Shown in pieces: positions 15,306 through 23,112 of a stretch of 50,327 nt of DNA; the first letter of the stretch is position 1, and each line of letters begins with the position of its first letter. The notes beneath the pieces were generated by a model. It did not search any database. It had not been told where the DNA came from and was given only the letters and a program-made list of their open reading frames with translations. Where the stretch lies: assembly GCA_019639255.1 (NCBI GenBank), contig JAHBSF010000036.1, positions 1 through 50,327 of the forward strand, given 5' to 3'. The position numbers and the translations under genes are program-made. This DNA comes from Acidobacteriota bacterium. GTDB taxonomy: Bacteria; Acidobacteriota; Blastocatellia; RBC074.

Positions 15306-16799
15306 ATGCGTGCCATAGTCATCGCAACTGACAGCCGGCATCAATCGTCGCTCCTGAGCGACCGGCTTCCGGGCGTGCTCGTACCGCTTGTGGATCGACC
15401 GTTTCTGCAACACCTGGTCGAGTACCTGATCGACCGGGGCGTGGCCGAAATCGATTTCGTGCTCAGCCACCTGCCTCAAAGAATCGAGCAAGCACTCGGG
15501 GACGGTACACGTTGGGGAAGTCGTTTCAGATACCATCTTGCGCGTGATGCCGCCAAACCGTACAAAATTCTCAAATCGCTTTCGCGCGACTCTGATCCCG
15601 TCCTTCTTGTGCACGCAGACCGATTACCGCAAATCGACCCGAAAGCTCATAGACCTGAGAATCAGGAGCAATGCCCTGTAATCTTCAATCTGGACGGCTC
15701 AGGGAAGAAATGGACCGGTTGGGCATGGCTATCTCACCAACAGATTGCGGCATTGCCTGACGATGCAGAATTCGAACAAATCGGGAATTATCTTGAAGCT
15801 CTGGCTTTGCAGTCGGGAACCCTTGTCGATGCCGAAGCGCTGCTGGATTTCGAAACCCCTGAGCAGATGATTGAGTCACAGGGCCGCGTGCTGCAAAAAC
15901 AATTCGACGGATTGATGGTCACAGGACAGGAAGCTGAACCAGGCGCCTGGCTATCGCGGAATGTCAGCCTGCATCCGACTGCCCGGCTGGTCGCGCCCGT
16001 ATTTATCGGCGAAAATTGCCGCATCGGACAGGGCGTACAGCTTGGCCCGAATGCCGTAATAGGCGCCGACTGTATTCTGGAAAAACATTCCGTCGTATCG
16101 AATTCAATGATCCTTCCCGGAAGCTATGTGGGCGAGGGTATTGAACTCGATGAAGCGATTGTAGATAGAAACCGCCTTATCAACGTCCGCGTAGGCATCG
16201 CCGTGTCCGTTGCCGACAACTTCATACTTGGAAGCCTCTCGGATGAACATATCGGCAATTGGGCGAACGGTCTGATTTCGAAAGTGCTGGGGCTGTTCCT
16301 GCTAGTGATCGCAGCCCCGCTGATTCTGATTACTGCAATCTGGTTGAAGCTTGCACGCCGAGGGACGCTGCTCCATTACACCGATGCGATAAAGTTACCC
16401 GCTCAGAATGAAGAACACGAATGGCGCACCTACCGTTTATTAAGTTTTGCCCCCAGAACCTCGGAAACACCGAACATAGGGGCTTCTCCTGCAAGCGGCT
16501 GGCGAGACGTCTTTCTGTTTTTGCTGCCCGGATTGATAAATGTAGCGCGCGGAGACCTGCGCATGGTTGGCGTTGCTCCCAGATCCAGGGATGAAGTATT
16601 GGCCCTTTCCTCGGACTGGAGAGCGCTTTACTTGAGCGCGAAGGGAGGATTGATTACCGAAGCCTGCGTTCTTTACGGCGCCAATCCTTCCGAAGACGAA
16701 CTGTATTCTTCCGAAGCCGTTTACGCAGTCAATGCGAGCATGATGCACGATCTGCGACTCATCGGCGGATACATCCGGCGTCTGTTCACAGGAAGATAG
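15306..16799 (+). CDS. Nucleotidyltransferase-like / hexapeptide beta-helix / degenerate sugar-transferase fusion
   Basis: A 497-residue protein in three parts. Residues 1-200 resemble a sugar-phosphate nucleotidyltransferase (VLVPLVDRPFLQHLVEYLIDRG), but the glycine-rich nucleotide loop is replaced by ATDSRHQS, so activity is doubtful. Residues about 215-310 carry left-handed beta-helix hexapeptide repeats (APVFIGENCRIGQG, LGPNAVIGADCIL). Residues about 325-490 have a hydrophobic membrane segment, then LINVARGDLRMVGVAPRS and a C-terminal pattern that aligns by eye with sugar transferases, without the Asp-Glu pair. ATG 15306 has GGAGG 8 nt upstream. It is 25 nt after the previous gene and the last of the cluster. 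I infer a structural or regulatory role. Confidence 0.82.
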   Translation: MRAIVIATDSRHQSSLLSDRLPGVLVPLVDRPFLQHLVEYLIDRGVAEIDFVLSHLPQRIEQALGDGTRWGSRFRYHLARDAAKPYKILKSLSRDSDPVLLVHADRLPQIDPKAHRPENQEQCPVIFNLDGSGKKWTGWAWLSHQQIAALPDDAEFEQIGNYLEALALQSGTLVDAEALLDFETPEQMIESQGRVLQKQFDGLMVTGQEAEPGAWLSRNVSLHPTARLVAPVFIGENCRIGQGVQLGPNAVIGADCILEKHSVVSNSMILPGSYVGEGIELDEAIVDRNRLINVRVGIAVSVADNFILGSLSDEHIGNWANGLISKVLGLFLLVIAAPLILITAIWLKLARRGTLLHYTDAIKLPAQNEEHEWRTYRLLSFAPRTSETPNIGASPASGWRDVFLFLLPGLINVARGDLRMVGVAPRSRDEVLALSSDWRALYLSAKGGLITEACVLYGANPSEDELYSSEAVYAVNASMMHDLRLIGGYIRRLFTGR

Positions 16800-16864
16800 C
16801 CCATAAGGCGCCGAAAAAAACAATTCATTCCGTGAATCCCGCGCCCCGGTTTCCGCGGTTTTTC

Positions 16865-18451
16865 CTACCTCCTGAGTACAGCGCCCGACCGGATACCGGT
16901 ATGTTTGCCCTTCTCTATCGCAATGCTGCCGTTAACGATGACGTATTCAATCCCGACGGGATATTTTTTGGGATCCTCAAACGTAGCGCGATCGGAGATC
17001 CTGTCCTGATCGAAAACAACTATGTCGGCCGCCATGCCCGGTCTCAGCAACCCGCGATCCCATAGATTGAAGGTTTGTGCGGGCAGCGAGGTCATCTTCC
17101 GGATCGCGTCTTCCAGTCCGATCAGTTTCTGTTCGCGCACGTACCTGCCTAGCACGCGAGCGTTGTTGCCGAAGCCGCGCGGATGTGGGAGGCTATCGCC
17201 GCCTATGTCATACACTCCGGCATCCGACGCTACCATGGTAAACGGTTGCCGGATTATGCTCGCCACATCCTGTTCCGACATCTTGTGAAGCACCATCTGG
17301 GCTCCACCTTTGAGCAGAATATCTATGGCGGTTTCCGCCTGATCATCGGGAGCGAATTTCCCTCTCACCTGCGCTGAAATTGCCGCAATGCTCTTCCCGT
17401 TCAAGGACGTGTCGGCGCGATGATTGGCCACAACTGCAAAGGAAAGGTCGGCAAAACCTTCGCGGCCGGCTTTTTCCAGAATTTCGCGCCGCACGCGGGC
17501 GCGCGTCGGTCCATCGCTCAACCGCTCGCGCACTTTCTCATTCCCTCCTTCAAAAAGCCACGAAGGAAACAATATTCCGATACCCGTGCTCGCCGCTGAG
17601 TAAAGATACTGGTCGATGGTGACCTGCTGTCCCTTTGCACGAGCATCCTCGATCATACGGATCGTCGCTGAACTCGCTCCCCATCTTTTCCTGCTCGATA
17701 CCTTGAAGTGAGAAATATCCACCGGACAACCAGCCTGCTCGCCGATCATCAGGGATTCCCGAATCGATTTTTCAACATCGAGCCCTTCATTGCGCATATG
17801 CGTCGCATAAACACCGCCGTATGAAGCGGCGACCCTGGCGAGCGCGACGAGTTCGTCGGTATTGGCATACGTGCCCGGAATGTATTCGAGACCGGACGAA
17901 AACCCTACTGCGCCGTCCCGCATCGCTGCATCGACAAGCGAACGCATTCGCTGGAGTTCTTCGTCCGTGGGCGCGCGGTCGAAATCGCCGTTCATACCGG
18001 CCCTTCGCACGGCGTTGTGTCCGACGAGCGTGGCGACGTTGATCGAAATGCCGTGCCCGGATATTGTTCGCATCCACTCCCCGATGTTTACAACCGAGCT
18101 TCCGCAGTTTCCGGTTACGACCGATGTCACGCCCATTTGGAGGAAGTTTTCCGCCTCGGGAAATGAACTTATTCCCCCTTCAATGTGTGTATGCACATCG
18201 ATGAAACCCGGAGCGACAATATGTCCGCGAGCGTTGATCGTGCGAACCGCATCAACAGGGTCAAGTTTTCCGATAGCTGCAATTCTGCCGTCTTTTATTG
18301 CAAGATCCGATTCAATCCACGGATTGCCGGCGCCGTCAACGATCCGGCCGCCCATGATAAGAAGGTCGAATCTGGCCTGAGCGGCATCCTCTGCAGGCAG
18401 GAAAAGACCCGGTATGATAAGTATCAACGACAGAAATATCCGAAGAAACAT
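16865..18451 (-). CDS. Secreted N-acyl-D-amino-acid deacylase / D-aminoacylase (amidohydrolase)
   Basis: A 528-residue protein with a signal peptide (hydrophobic residues 3-18, cut near AQA at about 27). It is an amidohydrolase-fold enzyme of the D-aminoacylase family, which hydrolyses N-acylated D-amino acids or D-residue-containing peptides. Seen: the metal motif PGFIDVHTH, the bridging cysteine in VTGNCGSS, GFSSGLEYIPG, YATHMRNEG, ISHFK and the late MVASDAG aspartate. All expected ligands are present. The start at ATG 18451 has GAGG 6 nt upstream; ATG 18457 and TTG 18463 are possible but badly spaced. It faces the polysaccharide cluster convergently with a 65-nt gap, in which I see no clear terminator. 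A role in recycling D-amino-acid material from cell walls is plausible. Confidence 0.92.
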   Translation of the reverse strand: MFLRIFLSLILIIPGLFLPAEDAAQARFDLLIMGGRIVDGAGNPWIESDLAIKDGRIAAIGKLDPVDAVRTINARGHIVAPGFIDVHTHIEGGISSFPEAENFLQMGVTSVVTGNCGSSVVNIGEWMRTISGHGISINVATLVGHNAVRRAGMNGDFDRAPTDEELQRMRSLVDAAMRDGAVGFSSGLEYIPGTYANTDELVALARVAASYGGVYATHMRNEGLDVEKSIRESLMIGEQAGCPVDISHFKVSSRKRWGASSATIRMIEDARAKGQQVTIDQYLYSAASTGIGILFPSWLFEGGNEKVRERLSDGPTRARVRREILEKAGREGFADLSFAVVANHRADTSLNGKSIAAISAQVRGKFAPDDQAETAIDILLKGGAQMVLHKMSEQDVASIIRQPFTMVASDAGVYDIGGDSLPHPRGFGNNARVLGRYVREQKLIGLEDAIRKMTSLPAQTFNLWDRGLLRPGMAADIVVFDQDRISDRATFEDPKKYPVGIEYVIVNGSIAIEKGKHTGIRSGAVLRR

Positions 18452-18480
18452 AGGCATCCTCAAACGCGATAAGTAGAAAA

Positions 18481-18580
18481 TGAAGATGACGAAACAACAG
18501 ACAATCTACGGAAACCACGAGAATAGTCAAACCTTTCGTTTATTCCGTTTTATTTAGTCTGTTCCGTTATCTCTCTTTCT
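18481..18580. repeat. Palindromic element, copy C (left arm decayed)
   Basis: The right arm (CCGTTTTATTTAGTCTG to CCGTTATCTCTCT) is nearly consensus. The left arm keeps only pieces such as GATGACGAAACAACAGAC. It lies in the 255-nt divergent gap between the D-aminoacylase and aquaporin genes, so promoters for both probably flank it. Confidence 0.85.
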
Positions 18581-18706
18581 TCATAAAAAGAAATTTGCTG
18601 CGGCGAACCATCGCCCCGCTCTTACCCTTCAGGCGCGAAAAGGCTACAATGACCGCCGCCCGATTCACAAGGATTCACCGTTCACTCACGAACCCAACCG
18701 GAGAAC

Positions 18707-19486
18707 ATGAACAAAGATTCAATGATGCGAGAACTGCTCGCAGAATACCTCGGAACTTTCATATTGATCGCATTCGGCGCCGGTGTTGTAGCACAAACCG
18801 TGTTGAGCAGCGGCGATAACGGAAGCTATCTCGCAATTAACCTGGCCTGGGGGCTCGGCGTCACTATGGGAATATACGTCGCCGGCGGCGTCTCCGGCGC
18901 ACACCTGAATCCTGCGGTCACGCTTGCCCTTGCAGTTCGGCGCGGTTTCGCCTGGCGCAAGGTGCTGCCCTATGCCGCTGCGCAAACTGCAGGTGCATTT
19001 TCCGGCGCTGCAATAGTTGCATTCGTATATCGCGAGGCATTCAATGCCTTCGACGGCGGGACGAGGATGATCGCCGGAGAAAAGGCCACAGCCGGCATCT
19101 TTGCTACTTATCCCCAACCGTACCTGTCGCCTCTGGGCGGCCTCGTAGACCAGATTGCGGGCACGGCGATTCTCCTGCTGGTAATTTCGGCGATCGGAGA
19201 CGCTCGAAACCTGATGCCTGCCGGAAACGTCGCGCCGATATTCGTCGGAATGCTTGTAATGGCGATCGGCATGTCTTTCGGATTCAATGCAGGTTATGCG
19301 ATAAATCCGGCGAGGGACTTCGGACCGCGCCTTTTTACCGCACTTGCCGGCTGGGGCGGCGCAACATTTACTGCGGGGAATTACTGGTTCTGGGTGCCGA
19401 TTGTCGGGCCGCTTGCAGGCGGACCGCTCGGAGTCATAATCTATGACTTATTCGTCGGCAACCGTTTTCCAAAACAGGAATCGTGA
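18707..19486 (+). CDS. MIP-family channel (aquaglyceroporin-like)
   Basis: A 259-residue inner-membrane channel with six transmembrane helices and two half-helices. The first NPA motif is in [10 protein letters not shown] near residue 67. The second is NPARD in [14 protein letters not shown], and the Asp after NPAR is typical of glycerol-conducting (GlpF-like) members. There is an insertion between helices 3 and 4 of the kind seen in GlpF. The ATG at 18707 has CGGAG upstream. The stop overlaps the exonuclease III start by 4 nt (GTGA), so the two are co-translated. No glycerol kinase gene is nearby, so glycerol use cannot be inferred from context. Water or other small neutral solutes are possible. 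Confidence 0.93.
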   Translation: MNKDSMMRELLAEYLGTFILIAFGAGVVAQTVLSSGDNGSYLAINLAWGLGVTMGIYVAGGVSGAHLNPAVTLALAVRRGFAWRKVLPYAAAQTAGAFSGAAIVAFVYREAFNAFDGGTRMIAGEKATAGIFATYPQPYLSPLGGLVDQIAGTAILLLVISAIGDARNLMPAGNVAPIFVGMLVMAIGMSFGFNAGYAINPARDFGPRLFTALAGWGGATFTAGNYWFWVPIVGPLAGGPLGVIIYDLFVGNRFPKQES

Positions 19487-20253
19487 GAGTCGCAACCTGG
19501 AACGTCAATTCGATTTCCGTTCGCCTGCCTCAGGCAATCGACTGGCTTGAGGCCCGGAAACCGGACGTGCTTTGTCTTCAGGAAATCAAATGCACCGATG
19601 ATCGGTTTCCCGACGGCGAGTTTCGCGCGCTTGGTTATGAGTCCGCAGTGTTCGGAAAACCAACCTACAACGGCGTGGCCATCCTGTCGCGCACGCCGAT
19701 CCGCGACGTAGAGTACGGATTTCCCGATGACGAAGAAGACGCTCAGCGCCGTATGATCGCGGCCACGATCAACGGAGTGCGCATAATCGACGTTTATGTC
19801 CCCAACGGCTCGGAAGTAGGCTCGGATAAATACGCCTACAAACTTGCGTGGCTGGCCCGGTTGCGCCGGTATTTCGACGAAGACTGCCATCCCGAACAAC
19901 GGCTCGTATTGTGCGGCGACTTCAACATAGCTCCGGAATCGCGCGACGTTTACGATCCGGAACTGTGGGATGGACGTGTGTTGTGCAGCGAACCCGAACG
20001 TACGGCCCTTAAAGACATAGCCGGGTGGGGCCTCGTGGATGTTTTTAGACGCCACCACTGTGAATCGGGGATCTATTCCTGGTGGGACTATCGCGGAGGC
20101 GGATTCAGGCGCAACCACGGCTTGAGAATCGACCATATCTGGGCTACTGCGCCGCTGGCCGAAGCAAGCGTTTCCGCAGAAATCGACCGCAGCGTGCGAG
20201 CGTTGGAACGTCCGTCGGATCACGCGCCCGTCATCGCGGAGTTCAGTGTGTGA
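19483..20253 (+). CDS. xth: Exodeoxyribonuclease III (AP endonuclease family)
   Basis: A 256-residue EEP-fold nuclease that cuts at abasic sites and removes 3' blocking groups in base excision repair. Motifs seen in order: [22 protein letters not shown] with the metal Glu, [47 protein letters not shown] and the terminal [11 protein letters not shown]. All catalytic residues are present. The start is GTG at 19483, fixed by the conserved N-terminus, and it overlaps the aquaporin stop. Confidence 0.95.
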   Translation: MRVATWNVNSISVRLPQAIDWLEARKPDVLCLQEIKCTDDRFPDGEFRALGYESAVFGKPTYNGVAILSRTPIRDVEYGFPDDEEDAQRRMIAATINGVRIIDVYVPNGSEVGSDKYAYKLAWLARLRRYFDEDCHPEQRLVLCGDFNIAPESRDVYDPELWDGRVLCSEPERTALKDIAGWGLVDVFRRHHCESGIYSWWDYRGGGFRRNHGLRIDHIWATAPLAEASVSAEIDRSVRALERPSDHAPVIAEFSV

Positions 20254-20283
20254 TACGGTTTTTGGGGGGATTGAATCAGGGCG

Positions 20284-20502
20284 ATGAGTGACGAGACATG
20301 CGGATGTGAACGATTTGAGAGACTCGAAGGCGCGGCCGCACACGCCTATGCGGTTCGCTTCCTCGAGCGCACGGATTCCGACAGGGAGCGTTCAACTACA
20401 TATTTCAGATGCCGCGTCTGCGCACGAGACTGGAAAAGAGTCGAACAACCCGGCCTACGACGCGCGTCCCTGATCAGGCTTGACCGCGAAGAAAACGTAT
20501 GA
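20284..20502 (+). CDS. Small cysteine-containing protein, unknown
   Basis: A 72-residue protein with a CGC pair near the N-terminus and a CRVC pair near residue 43. This CxC...CxxC spacing could bind one zinc ion. The N-terminus is acidic and the C-terminus basic. It sits 30 nt after xth in a tight plus-strand run, with a weak GGG upstream of the ATG. A frame in another phase (20288-20473) is less convincing. I do not recognise the family. Confidence 0.5.
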   Translation: MSDETCGCERFERLEGAAAHAYAVRFLERTDSDRERSTTYFRCRVCARDWKRVEQPGLRRASLIRLDREENV

Positions 20503-20514
20503 AGGATGTCTACG

Positions 20515-20709
20515 ATGCCGCTGCAAACGCGCAGGAATGACGAAACCGGGAAAGTAGAGGTGCTGATAGCAGGCGAGTGGGTGGATTTCGAGGAATACAG
20601 GGACAAACAGATCGCCGCTGCCTATTCCAACTCCATTCGTTTTTTGCGCGATCGCCTGGGTGAAGATATCAGGGAGCAGGAAAATGTTTCCGATGAAAAT
20701 CAGCCGTAG
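20515..20709 (+). CDS. Small conserved-looking protein, unknown
   Basis: A 64-residue acidic protein with the segment EVLIAGEWVDFEEY followed by a helical, charged C-terminus. It has no signal peptide and no cysteine. ATG 20515 is placed 8 nt after AAGGA; ATG 20506 is also in frame but abuts that Shine-Dalgarno sequence. It overlaps the start of the secreted esterase by about 26 nt, as expected in a packed operon. Function unknown. Confidence 0.55.
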   Translation: MPLQTRRNDETGKVEVLIAGEWVDFEEYRDKQIAAAYSNSIRFLRDRLGEDIREQENVSDENQP

Positions 20710-22771
20710 CTCCGGAGTCGCCAAAACCTCGGCGCTTCCGATAAATGTTGCAGTCTGCCTGACGTTTTTCTTCGGACTGATTGTAACCATTACCGCATCT
20801 GCGCCTGCACAATCGGTCCCAACGCGCGACGCACGCATTGACGAGACCCGCCATCTGGATCTGACCTATTCAATGCCTTCATTCGCAAACCGCACACAAT
20901 GGGAAACGCGTGCGGTTGCGTTGCGGAGGCAGATCCTCGTTAGCGCCGGCCTGTGGCCGATGCCCGCCCGTACCGCATTGCGCGCCGAAGTTTTCGGGCG
21001 CATCGACCGCGGCGAATACACGATCGAGAAAGTTTTTTTTGAAAGCCTTCCCGGCCACTTCGTTACGGGCAACTTATACCGCCCTAAAAACCCTTCGGGC
21101 CGCGTTCCGGCAATTTTGAATCCCCACGGTCATTGGGGCTACGGTCGCCTGGAAAATACGCCGACCGCCTCGGTGCCCGTGCGCGCGGCGAATTTTGCGC
21201 GTATGGGAATGGTGGCATTCACCTACGATATGGTTGGATACGGCGACAGCCAGGCAATCAGTCACCGATTCGCCGGGGGCCATCGCGAGGGATTCGACCG
21301 CGCCGAGTTGTGGAGCGTCAATCTGCTCGGATTGCAATTATGGAACAGCATCCGGGCGCTCGATTTTTTATTGACGCTCCCGGAAGTCGACCCGGATAGA
21401 ATCGGCTGCACGGGCGCATCGGGCGGCGGCACTCAGACGTTTTTGCTCTCAGCGGTGGACGACCGGGTAAAGGCTTCGGCGCCGGTTAATATGATCTCGT
21501 CGATTATGCAGGGCGGCAGTCTGTGCGAAAACGCCCCGCTACTGCGCATCGACACAAACAACATCGAACTTGGCGCACTCACCGCGCCGCGTCCGATGAT
21601 AATGGTTTCAGCGACCGGCGACTGGACAAGAAATACTCCCACGGTAGAGTTCCCTGCCATACTCGGCATTTACAAACTCTTCGGCGCTGAAAACCGCATC
21701 CAAACGATTCAGATCGACGCGCCGCATAATTACAATCAGGCGAGCCGCGAATCCGTTTACGGATTCTTCGCCCGACATCTGCTCGGCAAAACAGATTCCA
21801 CCGCGGTCGCGGAACGTGAACGAAGCGCTGCCCAACCGGCGGAACAGATGGTATTTTTCAACCGAACACGCCCGAAAGATGAACTTAACGAACGGGCTCT
21901 GCTCGATTCATTGATCGCCGAAGCACAGCGACAACTCGCGCAGGAAATACCTCATAACGATGAGTCGCTTGACCGCTTCCGGGAATCATTCGGCGCCGCA
22001 CTTGCCGTATCACTGATGGCAGAAGCCCCCGCAGCGGCCGATGTCGTTGCGCAAAAAGCGGACGAGCGCAGCGACACCGATGGAGCCGCGTCCAGGAGAG
22101 AATCGTTGATACTGACGCGAAAGGGCCGCGGCGATCGCGTCGAAGCGATGTACTGGTCGTCCACCGACAACACTCCAATCCGGGGTGTTGTGCTGGTTGC
22201 GACTACCGATGCGCTGAATCAGGCGTATTTTGACCGTATTCGCTCGATGAGGGCGGCGCTGCTGCGCGGGGGCCATTCAGTATTGGCGATCCGGCTTTTT
22301 GACAGCGCTCAACGACCCGCCAACAACTTCAGATTCTTTACCACCTACAATCGCTCCGATGATGCTAATCGCGTGCAGGATTATCTGACCGCCATAGCGT
22401 ACTTGCGTGGACGCACGGGCAATGCTCCAATAAAGATCGCAGCAGGCGGGCGAGCAGGACTTCTGGCGCTGCTGGCGCGAGCCTTTACCCCGCACATAGC
22501 GCGCATGGCGGTGGATGTTTCGCGCTTTGATACGGCGAATGACGATGCGTTTCTCGAAATGCTGCCGATTTCGGGCATTCGCCGCGCAGGAGACTTCTCA
22601 ACCGCGATTATGATCGCCCGTCAAACCCCCTTGCTGATTCACAATACGGGCGGGCGTTTCAATGTCGACCGCGCTATTGGGAATATGCAATCAGGCGGAA
22701 TGGTTCGGATTGAACGCGATGCCGTCGCTCCACAGGATCTCATCAACTGGGTGATCAAAGAGAAGGACTAA
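20684..22771 (+). CDS. Secreted alpha/beta hydrolase (acetyl-xylan-esterase-like), two hydrolase-like halves
   Basis: A 695-residue protein with an N-terminal signal segment (hydrophobic about residues 19-37, AQS cut). The first half (about 60-390) is an alpha/beta hydrolase with ILNPHGHWG (oxyanion region), the nucleophile S246 in GASGGGTQT, an Asp near ATGDWTRN and a His in DAPHNYN. This resembles the secreted acetyl-xylan-esterase/dienelactone-type hydrolases of soil bacteria. The second half (about 470-695) has the same kind of fold order, but the nucleophile position reads AAGGRAG without serine. ATG 20684 was chosen for GGGAG at 8 nt; GTG 20660 and ATG 20693 are alternatives. The substrate is unknown. 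Confidence 0.85.
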   Translation: MFPMKISRSSGVAKTSALPINVAVCLTFFFGLIVTITASAPAQSVPTRDARIDETRHLDLTYSMPSFANRTQWETRAVALRRQILVSAGLWPMPARTALRAEVFGRIDRGEYTIEKVFFESLPGHFVTGNLYRPKNPSGRVPAILNPHGHWGYGRLENTPTASVPVRAANFARMGMVAFTYDMVGYGDSQAISHRFAGGHREGFDRAELWSVNLLGLQLWNSIRALDFLLTLPEVDPDRIGCTGASGGGTQTFLLSAVDDRVKASAPVNMISSIMQGGSLCENAPLLRIDTNNIELGALTAPRPMIMVSATGDWTRNTPTVEFPAILGIYKLFGAENRIQTIQIDAPHNYNQASRESVYGFFARHLLGKTDSTAVAERERSAAQPAEQMVFFNRTRPKDELNERALLDSLIAEAQRQLAQEIPHNDESLDRFRESFGAALAVSLMAEAPAAADVVAQKADERSDTDGAASRRESLILTRKGRGDRVEAMYWSSTDNTPIRGVVLVATTDALNQAYFDRIRSMRAALLRGGHSVLAIRLFDSAQRPANNFRFFTTYNRSDDANRVQDYLTAIAYLRGRTGNAPIKIAAGGRAGLLALLARAFTPHIARMAVDVSRFDTANDDAFLEMLPISGIRRAGDFSTAIMIARQTPLLIHNTGGRFNVDRAIGNMQSGGMVRIERDAVAPQDLINWVIKEKD

Positions 22772-22781
22772 AAAGACCACA

Positions 22782-22836
22782 GACGGAAGAGAGATGGCGG
22801 AAGAGACGAAATGAAACGAAAATTGCGAAAAAGGTA
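22782..22836. repeat. Palindromic element, copy D (left half only)
   Basis: Decayed left arm (GAGAGATGGCGGAAGAGACG) followed by AAATTGCGAAAAAGG, which matches the loop side of copy I at 43741-43757. The right arm is absent; instead the ATG of the next gene begins where the loop should be. The AAGG in the element probably serves as that gene's Shine-Dalgarno sequence. Confidence 0.7.
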
Positions 22837-22840
22837 AAGA

Positions 22841-23101
22841 ATGCCGGAAAACAGAACCACTAATTCACAGACGCTCGTCATCAATGCGGAAGGGTTTGAA
22901 TTTGAACCCCTCAATGAGGCGAATGGTTACATTTCGGTGTTGAAGTTCAAACTTGACAATCCGAACATATTTCCCGGAGATGTGCTTTTGATCCTGGCCG
23001 GTTCCGAAATACAGTTTCATGGCCTGATCGGGAAAATAGAAGACGGTTACGCTATAGCCTCCGATCCGCGTGGGTCGCAACTGCCGGCCAGAATTCATTG
23101 A
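22841..23101 (+). CDS. Small hypothetical protein
   Basis: An 86-residue acidic protein without signal peptide or cysteine. Alternating hydrophobic residues (GDVLLILAGSEIQFHGLIG) suggest a small beta-rich fold. The ATG at 22841 follows AAGG 6 nt upstream, which lies in the remnant of a palindromic element. Its stop lies just ahead of the ankyrin gene start, so the two are probably co-translated. I do not recognise the family. Confidence 0.6.
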   Translation: MPENRTTNSQTLVINAEGFEFEPLNEANGYISVLKFKLDNPNIFPGDVLLILAGSEIQFHGLIGKIEDGYAIASDPRGSQLPARIH

Positions 23102-23112
23102 GCGAATATCGT

